A stretch of DNA of 64,000 nt, from positions 1 through 64,000 of the forward strand of contig JAFAVK010000069.1 in assembly GCA_019242475.1 (NCBI GenBank), given 5' to 3'. Each line of letters begins with the position of its first letter. Within the stretch, counting starts at the first letter, position 1. The position numbers and the translations under genes are program-made. This DNA is from Acidobacteriota bacterium. Its GTDB lineage: Bacteria; Acidobacteriota; Blastocatellia; Pyrinomonadales; Pyrinomonadaceae. This document shows positions 19,271-28,228 of this stretch, in pieces. The notes under the pieces are model-generated. The model had not been told where the DNA came from, did not search any database, and saw nothing but the letters and a program-made list of their open reading frames with translations.

Positions 19271-20083
19271 TCAGAACCCCCCGGTGAAGATGCGCGCGAA
19301 GCTGATGACCGGCAGCGCCTTCATGATCGCGTCCACGGTCTTCCAACGGTTGCCGGGGACGAAGATTTGGTCGCCGGGGCGGAGGAAGTAGTTGTCGGGC
19401 GCCTTGCCCTTCTCGATGGCGGACACGTCGATGGGGATGGACTTGAGCGTGCGGTCGGCGCTCCATTGGAGCACCATCACCTTCCGCTTGTCGCCGGTGC
19501 GGAGCACGCCGCCGGCCTCCGAGAGCGCCTCGTAGACGCTCAGGCGCCGCGACATGATGCGGATGCCCGGCTGCGCCACGTCGCCGAGGACGCCGTAGCG
19601 CGCCGACATCGCCTTGTCGAGCGAGACGTTGACCTTGGGGTCGATGATGTACTCGTCGAGGTGGCGCGCGATCTCGTCGGCCACCTGCTGCGTGGTCTTG
19701 CCCGCGACCTGGATGCCGCCGCGCACGAGGTAGTAGTCGATGCGGCCGTCGGGCGGGACGATGATCCCGCTCTTCGAATACTTCGGCAGGTCGAAGACGT
19801 TGACCGAGATCACGTCCTCGGGGCCGAGCCGGTAGGTGTTGAGGAAGTTGTTGTAGTAGGGAACCTCGCCCTGCGAGTCCTCGTCCATCTGCTCGCGCCG
19901 GTTGGCGAGCACCTCCTCGGGCACGTCCGTCCGCACCTCGCGCTGGTCGTCGGGCTCCAGGCGCTCGCCGGCCTGCGACTTCGGCGGGGCGGCCTTCTTC
20001 TGCTTCTGCGCGAAGGAGGCAGCGGGCGCGAGCGCGACGAGCGCGACGAGGAGCGTGGCGGCGACTTTCGGTTTCGACTTCAT
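19271..20083 (-). CDS. Outer-membrane polysaccharide export protein (Wza-like, XrtA type)
   Basis: 270 residues. The signal peptide (VAATLLVALVALAPAASFA-QK) is followed by a charged linker. The poly-export domain begins YRLGPEDVISVNVFD, and an SLBB-type region (YGVLGDVAQPGIRIMSRR) and the end GDQIFVPGN follow. These proteins form the ring or channel that carries exopolysaccharide across the periplasm and outer membrane. No lipobox Cys is seen, unlike E. coli Wza. It is first in the set of core exopolysaccharide genes running upstream on the minus strand. Confidence 0.9.
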   Translation of the reverse strand: MKSKPKVAATLLVALVALAPAASFAQKQKKAAPPKSQAGERLEPDDQREVRTDVPEEVLANRREQMDEDSQGEVPYYNNFLNTYRLGPEDVISVNVFDLPKYSKSGIIVPPDGRIDYYLVRGGIQVAGKTTQQVADEIARHLDEYIIDPKVNVSLDKAMSARYGVLGDVAQPGIRIMSRRLSVYEALSEAGGVLRTGDKRKVMVLQWSADRTLKSIPIDVSAIEKGKAPDNYFLRPGDQIFVPGNRWKTVDAIMKALPVISFARIFTGGF

Positions 20084-20127
20084 GACTTCAAACCTCCGAA
20101 CGGTTGACGACCGGCCTGCGCGGCAGC

Positions 20128-21516
20128 TTAAGTGCCGCGGCCGAAGAGGATGGTCTTGACGGTCTCGAACAGGATGACGGCGTCGAGCACGAGGCTCTGG
20201 TTCTTGATGTAGAAGAGGTCGTATTGCAGCTTCTGGCGCGCGTCCTCGACCGACGCGCCGTAGGGGTACTTGATCTGCGCCCAGCCCGTTAAGCCCGGCG
20301 GGATGAGGTGGCGCTGCTCGTAGAACGGAATCTCCTCGGCCAACTGTTTGACGAAGTGCGGCCGCTCGGGGCGCGGCCCGACGAAGTTCATGTCGCCGCG
20401 CAGGATGTTCCAGAACTGCGGTATCTCGTCCACGCGGATTTTGCGGATGACTCGGCCCACGCGCGTCGTGCGGGCGTCGCCCTCTCTGCTCGCCCAGACG
20501 GGGCCGTCGCTCTCGGCGTCGGTGCGCATCGAGCGGAACTTGTAGACGCGGAACGTGCGCCCGTTCTTACCCACACGCTCCTGCGAGTAGAACACGGGGC
20601 CGGGCGAGTCGAGCTTAATCAGCGCGGCCGTCAGGAGCGCGATGGGCAGCGAGACGACGGCGCCGACGAACGCCACGCCGCGGTGGAAGAGCGCCCGCAG
20701 CACGGCCGAGCGGCGGGCCTGGCGCGCGCGCGAGGAGAAGATGAGCCACGACGGCCGCATCATGTCCAGGGAGACGCGCCCCGTCAGGCGCTCGTAGAAG
20801 CTCGCGCACTCCTCGATGTGCACGTCGCCCGAGAGGCTCAGGTCGAGGAGCTGCCGGGTCGGGAACTGCCCGCGCCGCTCGGCCTGCGCGACGACGATGC
20901 GGTTGACGCCCTCGCGCCGCACGATCTGCGGGAGGTCGTCGGTTACGCCGATGACGCGCGGGTTGATTAAGCTCTGGCCGACGAGTTCCGGCCGGCTGTC
21001 CACGAAGCCGACGATGCGGAAGCCCGCGTCGCGCCGCTCCAGGACTTCGCGCGCGACCTCGACGGCCGAGGCGCCCGAGCCGACGATGAGAATCTTCTCG
21101 CCCACGCCGGGGTGGCCGAGCAGCCAGTGCGCGCCCGCGCGCCACGCGACCATCAGCGTCAGCGCGAGCGGCAGCGCGTACAGACTGACGCCGCGCCCGA
21201 TCTTCAGCTCCGGCACCAGGTAGATCGCAATCGCCAGCGCGACCCACGAGAGCCCGAGCGCCTGCACGAGCCTCAAGACCAGCTCGCGCCGGTCGTGCAT
21301 GACGACGAAGTCGTAGAGGTCGTAGAGGTAGAAGGCGGCGAGGCAGAAGCCGGTGACGACCGCCGCCTTGAGGTAGCCGTTCTTCTCGCTCAGCTCGAAG
21401 TAGGCGTCGGCCCAGCCGAGGCGCAGGTAGGCCGCCGCCACCATCGCGAAGAAGATCAGCAGAGCCTCCGCGATGATGAGCAACAGCGTCCGCACGTTCA
21501 GGCGCGTCGAAGCCAA
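20128..21516 (-). CDS. Polyprenyl-phosphate sugar-1-phosphate transferase (XrtA-type glycosyltransferase)
   Basis: 462 residues. The first step of repeat-unit synthesis: transfer of a sugar phosphate from a nucleotide sugar to undecaprenyl phosphate. Four N-terminal membrane segments (about 10-130) precede a CoA-binding-like Rossmann region (ILIVGSGASAVEVAREVL). Another membrane helix follows near 285. The catalytic C-terminal domain contains GRTFRVYKFRSMRTDAE, KIRVDEIPQFWNILRGDM and FVGPRPERPHFV. This architecture matches the WcaJ/EpsB family common in exosortase loci. The sugar specificity cannot be read. Confidence 0.92.
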   Translation of the reverse strand: MASTRLNVRTLLLIIAEALLIFFAMVAAAYLRLGWADAYFELSEKNGYLKAAVVTGFCLAAFYLYDLYDFVVMHDRRELVLRLVQALGLSWVALAIAIYLVPELKIGRGVSLYALPLALTLMVAWRAGAHWLLGHPGVGEKILIVGSGASAVEVAREVLERRDAGFRIVGFVDSRPELVGQSLINPRVIGVTDDLPQIVRREGVNRIVVAQAERRGQFPTRQLLDLSLSGDVHIEECASFYERLTGRVSLDMMRPSWLIFSSRARQARRSAVLRALFHRGVAFVGAVVSLPIALLTAALIKLDSPGPVFYSQERVGKNGRTFRVYKFRSMRTDAESDGPVWASREGDARTTRVGRVIRKIRVDEIPQFWNILRGDMNFVGPRPERPHFVKQLAEEIPFYEQRHLIPPGLTGWAQIKYPYGASVEDARQKLQYDLFYIKNQSLVLDAVILFETVKTILFGRGT

Positions 21517-21534
21517 GCTGCTAAACCTTCCTCC

Positions 21535-22599
21535 CTACTCTTCGCCCCCCTCGCCGCGGCGCGCGGAGGAGTAGCGGCGGTAGTAGTAGTTCTGCTCGTT
21601 CAACTGCTCCTCGGAGCCGTTGAGGATGACGCCGAGCAGGCGCTCGCGCGGGAGCGGCTCGAGCAGACGTTCGAGCGCGGCGTAACGCGTCTTGCCCGCG
21701 CGCGCGACGATGAGCGCAGCGTCGGCGCGGTTGATGAGCACGGTGGCGTCGGTGAAGATGCCGAGCGGCGGCGCGTCGATGACGACGTAGTCGAACATGC
21801 GCCGCACCTCCTTCAAGACCGCGAGGAAGCGCGGCCCCGAGAGCAGCTCCGCCACGTCGTCGCGGGCCGAGCCGCCGGGCAGGATGTGCAGGCCCGCCGG
21901 CTCCAGCCTGACTATCGCCTCTTCGAGCCGCGCCTCGCCCGCGAGCACTTCCGACAGGCCAACCGGCGCGTCGAGCCCGAGGTAGTCTGCCGCGCAGGGG
22001 TTGCGCAGGTCGCCGTCGATGAGCAGCGCCTTGACGCCGTCGGTCTGCGCGAGCAGCCAGGAGAGGTTGACGGCCGTCAAAGTCTTCCCCTCCATGATGC
22101 CGGCGGAGGTGATGACGAACGCCTGCATCTTGCGCCGCTCGCCGGCGTGGAGCACGCGCGTGCGCAAGGAGCGGAAGCGCTCGGCGTGCGACGAGCGCGG
22201 CTGCGTGATGGCGACGAGATGTGGTTCGACGCGCGCGGCGGAGACGTCTATAGAGACGAACTCCGGCGTGCGCGCCGAACCGGCAGCGCCCAAAGTTGCC
22301 CCAGCAGCACGCGAAGCCTGCCCGGCGGGGAGTGCCGACCCGTCGGGCGCCAACGTCTGCTCATTGGGCGCTGGTGTGTGCGCCGTCTCCGGCGACTGAA
22401 AGTGTCGGGATGCGTTGAAGAGATACTCAGGGGCGTGCGGCGCGCCCGACGGCGCGTGGCCGTTCCCGTTGCCGTTCGTCTCGGCCGAAGGGGCGACGCC
22501 CTTCTCCTCGGCGGCCGGCGTCTCGGTCGCCGTCCCGCCGGACTTCGGGCCGCTGTCCTGCTCGGCCGCACGCTTCAACGCTTCGTAGACTCTGCCCAT
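21535..22599 (-). CDS. Tyrosine autokinase of the exopolysaccharide system
   Basis: 354 residues from the ATG at 22599 (MGRVYEALKRAAE, the usual start of this family). A disordered linker of about 110 residues precedes the BY-kinase domain. Walker A GIMEGKT lies near 167-173, Walker A' KALLIDGDLRNPC and Walker B FDYVVIDAPP follow. The C-terminus has a tyrosine cluster (NYYYRRYSS), the autophosphorylation site. With the Wzz-like protein two genes upstream it would control chain length by phosphorylation cycles. Its start overlaps the stop of the ATPase gene by one base. Confidence 0.9.
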   Translation of the reverse strand: MGRVYEALKRAAEQDSGPKSGGTATETPAAEEKGVAPSAETNGNGNGHAPSGAPHAPEYLFNASRHFQSPETAHTPAPNEQTLAPDGSALPAGQASRAAGATLGAAGSARTPEFVSIDVSAARVEPHLVAITQPRSSHAERFRSLRTRVLHAGERRKMQAFVITSAGIMEGKTLTAVNLSWLLAQTDGVKALLIDGDLRNPCAADYLGLDAPVGLSEVLAGEARLEEAIVRLEPAGLHILPGGSARDDVAELLSGPRFLAVLKEVRRMFDYVVIDAPPLGIFTDATVLINRADAALIVARAGKTRYAALERLLEPLPRERLLGVILNGSEEQLNEQNYYYRRYSSARRGEGGEE

Positions 22600-23657
22600 C
22601 ACGAATCTCCCTTGCTGTCCCAACTGCGGAAGGCGCGGCCCAGCTCGTCTGTATCAGGCGCGCCGTCTCCTAACTCGCGCTCGACCTCGTGCTCGTGGCT
22701 GACCTGCGCGGCGCGGCCGACGGCCGAAGCGTCCGCGCCGGAGCCGCTTGCCTCGGCCGCCCAAAGCTCGGAGCGGCCGGCGGCGGTGAAGATGCGCGCC
22801 GACGCCGCGCGCTCCTCGCCCGACTGGCGGCCGCGCTGCGCGTTCGGCAGGAGGTCGAAGGTCTCGGCGACCCCCTCGACGATGTCGCGGCCGATGTGGC
22901 GCGCGCCCGCGGCGAAGCCCGCGAGCAGAGAGTTGTCGCAGACGTTGTTAATCTGCCGCGGGATGCCTTCGGAGCAGCGGAAGACCAGATCGACGGCCGC
23001 GGGCGTGAAGACGTCTGTGCGCTCGGCGCCGGCGGCGAGCAGGCGCGAGGCGATGTAGCGCGCCGTCTCCTCGATGTCGGGCAGGGGCTTGATCTCGCAG
23101 CGCAGCGCGACGCGCTGCTTGAGCTGTCGCAGCTCGGGCTGGTTCAGAACGTCGCGCAGCTCGGGCTGGCCCGTCAGGACGATCTGCAACTGCTTGGCCG
23201 AGTCGGACTCGAAGTTCGACATGAGCCTGATCTCTTCGAGCACCGACGGCGAGAGCCCGTGCGCCTCGTCGATGACGAGCACGGTGCGCAGGCCGCGCGA
23301 GTGGCGCGAGTCCAGGACTTCGCCGAGGCGCAGGAGCAGCTCCGACTTGCTCTCCCAGCGCGGCACGTCGAGGAGCCGCGGCGAGGAGATGTACTGGTAG
23401 AACTCCGAGACGGTCATCCGCGGGTTGAAGAGGTAGGCGACGAGCACCGTGCGGTCGAGCCGGTTCATCATCCAGCGCAGGATGGTCGTCTTCCCCGTCC
23501 CGACCTCGCCCGTGACGACGATCAGGCCCTTGCCGCTCTCGATGCCGTAGTGCAGGTTCGCCATCGCCTCCGTGTGCGAAGGCGTGAAGTAGATGAACCG
23601 CGGGTCGGGCGTCAGCGCGAAGGGCAGCTCTTTCAGTCCGTAGAAGTCCAGGTACAT
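22599..23657 (-). CDS. ExeA-like AAA ATPase of the exosortase/EPS locus
   Basis: 352 residues. MYLDFYGLKELPFALTPDPR is the typical beginning of the ExeA/GspA-related ATPases found in exosortase-linked loci. Walker A GEVGTGKTT (50-58), Walker B VLVIDEAH (126-133) and a sensor GQPELR are visible. The C-terminal 90 residues look disordered. These ATPases have no proven role in polysaccharide export but are nearly constant members of XrtA clusters. A GGAGGT ribosome site lies just upstream of the ATG, between it and the word array at 23678. Confidence 0.9.
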   Translation of the reverse strand: MYLDFYGLKELPFALTPDPRFIYFTPSHTEAMANLHYGIESGKGLIVVTGEVGTGKTTILRWMMNRLDRTVLVAYLFNPRMTVSEFYQYISSPRLLDVPRWESKSELLLRLGEVLDSRHSRGLRTVLVIDEAHGLSPSVLEEIRLMSNFESDSAKQLQIVLTGQPELRDVLNQPELRQLKQRVALRCEIKPLPDIEETARYIASRLLAAGAERTDVFTPAAVDLVFRCSEGIPRQINNVCDNSLLAGFAAGARHIGRDIVEGVAETFDLLPNAQRGRQSGEERAASARIFTAAGRSELWAAEASGSGADASAVGRAAQVSHEHEVERELGDGAPDTDELGRAFRSWDSKGDS

Positions 23658-23677
23658 TCGTTGACCTCCGAAGCGAT

Positions 23678-23753
23678 GAATGATGGATGATGAGTGATGA
23701 ATGAAAAGCAGCTTGTATTCAATTCATCACTCATCACTCATCATCCATCATTC
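23678..23753. repeat. Inverted array of TGATGAA/TCATCAC words
   Basis: 23678-23700 is an exact 23-base reverse complement of 23731-23753. The right side carries one extra 7-base TCATCAC copy (23724-23730), consistent with slippage gain or loss. Same word family as 3268-3350. It separates the ATPase gene from the chain-length gene. Confidence 0.92.
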
Positions 23754-23756
23754 CTC

Positions 23757-25382
23757 TTACCCTCTCGTCGCGATCACCTCGATGATGTGGAGGCGGCTGA
23801 GGACGAAGGCGAGCGCGGGGGCGGTCACGACCGTGGCGACGACCGCGGCCAGGGCGAGCGCCGCGCGGCGCGCCTTGAGGCGGCGCTGCTCGCGCGCCGT
23901 CAGGAGCATGGGCAGCGCGACGAGGACTGGCAGGCCCGTGTAGTGCTCGGCGTCCTCGCTCGTCTGGACGGTCAGGAGGCGCGGCACCTCGAAGGCGGCC
24001 GCGAGCGCGACGCCGACGACCAGGCCCGCGACCAGCCCGAGCAGCATCAGCAGCGGGCGCTTCGGCGCGACCGGCTGCTGCGGCATGCTCGCCGGGTCGA
24101 TGACGGCGATGGATTCGCCCTGCGCGCGCCCGGCCACCTGCGCCATCGTCTCGGCCTTGTTCCGCTGCTCGACCGTCTGGTCGTAGATGGTCTTCTCGGT
24201 CTCGTACTCGCGCTGGATGGCTTCGAGTTCGACCTCGGTGATGGGGACGCCGCCGAGCTGCGCGCTGACCGAGGCGATGTCGGCCTCGGTGCGGTCGAGC
24301 TGCACCTGCTGCCGCTTGGCCTCGGCTTCGAGGCGCTGAATCTCGGCCTTGTTGAAGCCGATGCGCGGGTCGAGGCGGTTCTCGATAAGTTTGCGCATCT
24401 CCTCGACCTTGCGCTTGTACTCCTCGGCCATCTCGTTCATCTGCCGCTGAATCTCGTCGATCTGCTTCTGCACCGACTTCACCTCGGGCGCGGCCTCGCG
24501 GAAGGTGTTCAGGAGTTCGGCCTTCTGCGCCTCCAGCGCGGCCTTGGACTTAACCAACTCGGCGTAGGCGGGGGTGCTCTTCGGGTCTTGCATCTGCACG
24601 ACGGTCTCGTCGCCCGCCCGCTGGTTGGCCTTGGCAAGCTCGGAGCCGGTGCGGTTGAGGAAGGCGATCTGGTCGTTGATGCGGCCGATCTCCTGGATGC
24701 GCGCCTTCTGCTCCTCGCGCAGGCCCGTGAGCTGGCCGACGAGCGACTGCATCTGGCTCGGCAGGCTCTTCATGTGCGTCTGCATGGCGGAGAGCCGGCG
24801 GCGGTCGATCTCGTCGAGCTTCTGCTTCTGCTCCTCGACGCGCTGGTCGAAGAACTCCTTGGTGAGGCGCGTCTCGTCGCTCGAAGCGTTGCGCTGGCTC
24901 TCGACGTACTTAGCGGCCAGCGCCTCGGTGACGTGCTGCGTGTCGCGCGGGTCTTCGCCGCGGAAGGAGAGGAAGAAGCCGTTGGTGATCTCGTTGCGCG
25001 AGGTGTTGAGCGTGATCTTGAGGTCTTTGGTGCGCATCCGCTCGATCAGCTCGTCCGTCGTCGCGCCGCGCCGGCGCTCGGCCTGGTAGAGGTTGAAGCG
25101 CTCGATGAGCGGCTGGAGGGTGGTGCGGCTGGTGACCTCCTGCGTGATGTTGTTGATGCGCAGCGTGAGGTCGCTGTCCGAGAGCTGCGTCACGTCCTGC
25201 GCCGCGATGGTCGCCGGCCTCACGGCCAGGAGCGTCGTCGATTCGTAGACGTTCGGCAGCCGCCAGACCACGTAGCCGACCGCGACGGCGACCGCCAGGG
25301 TCGGCAGCGCGATCAGCCACTTCCTCCGCCAGACCATCTGCGCCAGCTCGCCCGGCGTCCGCTGCCTGAAATCAACACTCAT
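23757..25382 (-). CDS. Wzz-type polysaccharide chain-length determinant (XrtA system)
   Basis: 541 residues. A first membrane helix (about 20-40, KWLIALPTLAVAVAVGYVVW) is followed by a long periplasmic coiled-coil region (about 190-370) with many Glu/Gln/Lys heptads. The motif PASMPQQPVAPKRP then leads into a second helix (LLMLLGLVAGLVVGVALAAAF). A third hydrophobic segment lies at the C-terminus. This is the layout of the large XrtA-associated chain-length proteins. I chose the ATG at 25382, with GGAG upstream; a longer in-frame start at 25427 would add residues encoded by the word array at 25398. Confidence 0.9.
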   Translation of the reverse strand: MSVDFRQRTPGELAQMVWRRKWLIALPTLAVAVAVGYVVWRLPNVYESTTLLAVRPATIAAQDVTQLSDSDLTLRINNITQEVTSRTTLQPLIERFNLYQAERRRGATTDELIERMRTKDLKITLNTSRNEITNGFFLSFRGEDPRDTQHVTEALAAKYVESQRNASSDETRLTKEFFDQRVEEQKQKLDEIDRRRLSAMQTHMKSLPSQMQSLVGQLTGLREEQKARIQEIGRINDQIAFLNRTGSELAKANQRAGDETVVQMQDPKSTPAYAELVKSKAALEAQKAELLNTFREAAPEVKSVQKQIDEIQRQMNEMAEEYKRKVEEMRKLIENRLDPRIGFNKAEIQRLEAEAKRQQVQLDRTEADIASVSAQLGGVPITEVELEAIQREYETEKTIYDQTVEQRNKAETMAQVAGRAQGESIAVIDPASMPQQPVAPKRPLLMLLGLVAGLVVGVALAAAFEVPRLLTVQTSEDAEHYTGLPVLVALPMLLTAREQRRLKARRAALALAAVVATVVTAPALAFVLSRLHIIEVIATRG

Positions 25383-25397
25383 TGGCTCACTCCGTTC

Positions 25398-25477
25398 GCG
25401 TGAACCGTGAACCGTAAACCGTGACAAGGGGGGAGACAGTTTTTAACCCGTCACGGTTCACGGTTCACGGTTCACGC
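25398..25477. repeat. Inverted array of CCGTGAA words, 28-bp stem
   Basis: 25398-25425 pairs with 25450-25477 with one mismatch around a 24-base loop. The words are the same as at 7931-8000, 17 kb away. The array lies between the chain-length and TPR-lipoprotein genes, one base before the stop of the latter. Confidence 0.92.
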
Positions 25478-27913
25478 CTAAAGGCTTTCCAGGGTGCGGC
25501 GCACCTCGTCTACGGGGGTCGGGGTCGGGGGTTTGACGGGGCGTTGTTGCTCCTGGGCGGACAGCTCAAGAGCTTTTTGCAGCTCGCGGCGGGCGCCGGG
25601 CTTGTCGCCGTTCTTGGCGAGCGCGGCGCCGAGGTGCCAGCGGTAGAGCGAGTTGTCGGCGCCGCGCTTGGCGGCGGCGTCCACGGCGCGCTTGAGCTGC
25701 TCGACCGAGTCGCGGTAGAGGCCGCGGCGGTAGTAGACCCAGCCGAGCGTGTCGGCGAAGCCGGGCTCGTTCGGGTAGCGGCGCACCACGTCCTGGCCGA
25801 GGCGGATCGCCTCCTCGGGGTTGCCGAGCCCGTGGTCGCCGTAGAGCGCCGCGAGGTTGTTGGCCGCGATGGCCTCGTCGGGCCGGATGGAGAGGACGCG
25901 CCGGTAGTACTCGGCCGCCGCGTCGAGGTTGTTGCGGCCCGCCTCGATGAGGCCGATGTTGCGGAAGGCGACGAAGTCGTCGGGGCGCCGCTCGGTGATC
26001 TTCTTGTACTCGCCGATGGCGCGGTCGGGCTGCTGCGTGCCGAAGTAGATTTCGGCCAGCGCCGTGTAGGCCGGCATGAAGTCGGGGTCGAGTTCGACCG
26101 CCCGGCGCAGCGCCGCCTCCGCCCGCTGCGCGTCGGGCGCCTCCTGCTGGGTGCCGCTGCGGTAAGCCTGGCCGAGGAGGAACTGGAGCGGCGCGCTGTT
26201 CGGCTGCTCCTGCGCCAGCTGCTCCATGCGCCCGCGCACCTCGCCGACGCGGCCGGCGGCCGAGCCGAGGTTGATGAGCGCCGTGAGCGCCTGGAAGTTC
26301 GTGTGGTCGAGCGCGAGCGCCTGGTCGAGGTGCTGCCAGGCCTCGTCCCACTTGCGCTCGGCGGCCGCGGCGTCGGCGAGGTTGACGTGGGGCAGCGGCG
26401 AGTTGGGCGCCGACTGGCGCGCCGCCTCGAAGTCGGCGCGCGCCGCGGCCAACTGCGCCGGGGTCTGCGTGGCGAGCCTGAGCGCGGCCTTCCCGCGCAG
26501 CAGCAGCGCGTTCGTCTTCACGTCGGCGAGGAGCTGCGGCGTCAGCTCGCCGTTCGGCGCCGCGTCCTTGAGCTTGTTCAGCAGGTCGTCGGCCGCGCGC
26601 TTCGACCCGTCGGCGTCGCCCGAGTCGAGCCCGACCTGAATCTGGATGAGCTTCGCCGGGAGGAAGTCCGGGTAGTAGCGCTCCAGCTCGCCCGCGCGCG
26701 CCCGCGCCTGCTCCAACTGCCCGTCGCGGTAGAGCGCGTCGGAGATGAAGAAGAGGCCCAGCTTCGAGCGCGGCTCGGCGTCGAGCACGGTCTTCAGGTC
26801 GGCGATGGCGTCCTTGAGCTTGCCCTGGGCGGCGCTCGTGCGCGCGCGCAGGAGGAGCGCGTCCTGATTCTTCGGGTCGCGCTTGATCAGTTCGTCGGCG
26901 TGCGCGGCCGCGGCCTGCGCGTCGCCGCGCTGGAGGCTGATCTCGCCGAGGCGGTATTGGCCGCGCGCGTAGTCGGGGAAGGTCTTGACGATCTCCTCGT
27001 AGAGCTTCGCCGCCTCGTCGAAGCGGCCGACCGTCGCGTAGTAGTCGGCGAGCCGCGCCTTGCCCTCGGGCTTGTCCCAGTCGAGGTGCGCCCAGGCGCT
27101 GTACGCCTCCTCGGCGCGGTCGAGCTTGTTGTTGACGAGGTAGTAGCTGGCGAGCACCCAGCGCACGTCGCGGTTGTCGGGGTCAACCTCGACGGCTTGG
27201 CGGAACTGCGTCTCGGCGTCGTCCTTGCGGCCCGACTGCGCCAGGAACTTGCCGTACTCGACGTGCGCGAGCGACGAGCGGTCGTTGGCCGAGATGGCCT
27301 CGTTGTAGACGCGCTCGGCTTCCTGGGGGCGGTTCGTCTGGAGGTAGAAGCGCGCGAGCCCCATGTGCGACTCGACGCGGCGCGGGTCGAGCGCGACAGC
27401 CTCCTTGATCATCTTCTCGGCCGCCGCCGGGTCGCCCTTGAAGAAGACGACGTTGGCGAGGAGGATGCGGCCGTCGGGGTTGTTCGGCTCGCGCGCGACG
27501 ACCTCGTTGGCGAGGCGCTCGGCCTCGGCGAGGTAGTCCGGCTGCTTCTGCTGGCTGTAGGCGACGAGGAAGGCGTTCGCCAGCCGCAGGCGCGCGAGGA
27601 CGTTCGCGGGGTCGAGCTTGACCGCGCGCTGCAACTCCTCGATGTACTCGCTGCCGCGGCCGAGCTGCTCGTAGGCCTGGGCCAGGCCCCAGTGCGCGGG
27701 CGCGAGGTTGTCGTCGATCTGGATGGCGTTGCGGAACTCGATGGAGGCTTCCTGCCAGCGGCGCTCCTTGAGAAAGGCTTCGCCGCGGGCGACGTGTTCG
27801 GCCTTTGCTTTCTCGGGGCTGGTGCAGGACGCGGCAAGCGCGACGAGGCAGGCGAGCAGGACGGCGAGCGGCGCCCGGAGTCTCCGGGCGCGGAGGCACT
27901 CTTGAAGATTCAT
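25478..27913 (-). CDS. PrsT-like TPR-repeat lipoprotein of the exosortase system
   Basis: 811 residues. A lipoprotein signal (PLAVLLACLVALAASC, Cys30) is followed by about 18-20 tetratricopeptide units from residue 40 to 770, for example EASIEFRNAIQIDDNLAPAHWGLAQAY. Length and layout fit the PEP-CTERM system TPR lipoprotein PrsT. It is probably anchored to the outer membrane, where it would bind the export complex or nascent polysaccharide machinery. Family role is inferred from co-occurrence, not from known biochemistry. A candidate promoter lies at 27995-28023. Confidence 0.85.
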   Translation of the reverse strand: MNLQECLRARRLRAPLAVLLACLVALAASCTSPEKAKAEHVARGEAFLKERRWQEASIEFRNAIQIDDNLAPAHWGLAQAYEQLGRGSEYIEELQRAVKLDPANVLARLRLANAFLVAYSQQKQPDYLAEAERLANEVVAREPNNPDGRILLANVVFFKGDPAAAEKMIKEAVALDPRRVESHMGLARFYLQTNRPQEAERVYNEAISANDRSSLAHVEYGKFLAQSGRKDDAETQFRQAVEVDPDNRDVRWVLASYYLVNNKLDRAEEAYSAWAHLDWDKPEGKARLADYYATVGRFDEAAKLYEEIVKTFPDYARGQYRLGEISLQRGDAQAAAAHADELIKRDPKNQDALLLRARTSAAQGKLKDAIADLKTVLDAEPRSKLGLFFISDALYRDGQLEQARARAGELERYYPDFLPAKLIQIQVGLDSGDADGSKRAADDLLNKLKDAAPNGELTPQLLADVKTNALLLRGKAALRLATQTPAQLAAARADFEAARQSAPNSPLPHVNLADAAAAERKWDEAWQHLDQALALDHTNFQALTALINLGSAAGRVGEVRGRMEQLAQEQPNSAPLQFLLGQAYRSGTQQEAPDAQRAEAALRRAVELDPDFMPAYTALAEIYFGTQQPDRAIGEYKKITERRPDDFVAFRNIGLIEAGRNNLDAAAEYYRRVLSIRPDEAIAANNLAALYGDHGLGNPEEAIRLGQDVVRRYPNEPGFADTLGWVYYRRGLYRDSVEQLKRAVDAAAKRGADNSLYRWHLGAALAKNGDKPGARRELQKALELSAQEQQRPVKPPTPTPVDEVRRTLESL

Positions 27914-27994
27914 CTGACTGGCACTCCTTAGAACGAGTTTGACGGCCGAACCGCGCGCGCCTTGAAGACCGGGGCTCTCGGTCTCCGGGGGCGC

Positions 27995-28023
27995 ATTCTA
28001 TGCGCGACTGCCGCCGCTTCTAA
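27995..28023 (-). promoter_or_regulatory. Candidate promoter of the TPR lipoprotein gene
   Basis: On the minus strand TAGAAT (28000-27995) lies 17 bases after TTAGAA (28023-28018). The -10 is good and the -35 is weak. It is the best match in the gap upstream of the TPR gene. Confidence 0.35.
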
Positions 28024-28174
28024 CTGACCGTCCCAGCCTCTTTCGTCCGTCGGCGGCGGGCAATGCCGCTTGCAGGAGTCTCGGGGCCGTCGGTCTTCGT
28101 CCGCGCCCTCCCGGCGGGGCGTGCCGGCGGGAACGACGTTGAAGTGAAACGTCTAAAGACGCCCCACTTCCTCT

Positions 28175-28194
28175 AAAATGCCCTACCCGAGGGC
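28175..28194 (-). terminator. Weak hairpin terminator after epsI
   Basis: On the minus strand GCCCT-CGGGT-AGGGC is followed by ATTTTA, 35-55 bases after the epsI stop. The stem is short (5 bp), so efficiency is doubtful. Confidence 0.4.
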
Positions 28195-28228
28195 GAAAAA
28201 GCAAGACCATTCTTGCCGGCGGGCCGCC

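Larger units (their letters stand above)
27914..28228. other. Intergenic stretch between TPR lipoprotein and EpsI genes
   Basis: 315 bases without a convincing gene. It holds a candidate promoter for the TPR gene and several GC-rich short hairpins (for example GCAAGACCATTCTTGC at 28201-28216). I see no match to a known riboswitch, and the short open frames here have shadow-like Arg-rich composition. Confidence 0.5.

Noticed and set aside
23678-23753. Tandem words considered as a CRISPR array
   Set aside because: Units are 7-10 bases without unique spacers and are arranged as two complementary arms; no cas genes are present.
25421-27931. 836-codon open frame on the plus strand
   Set aside because: Antisense shadow of the TPR lipoprotein gene; its composition (Val/Leu/Arg/Gly/Glu runs) follows from GC-rich third positions, and the minus strand has a lipobox and clear TPR units.
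27998-28210. Short minus-strand frame between the TPR and epsI genes
   Set aside because: Arg/Pro-rich, no ribosome site and overlaps the candidate promoter; typical of random frames in GC-rich DNA.
27914-28228. Search for a further GEMM riboswitch or sigma-54 site upstream of the TPR lipoprotein gene
   Set aside because: No CAAAGCC core or GGTTNCCG end on either strand, and no GGC-TGC pair at the right spacing.
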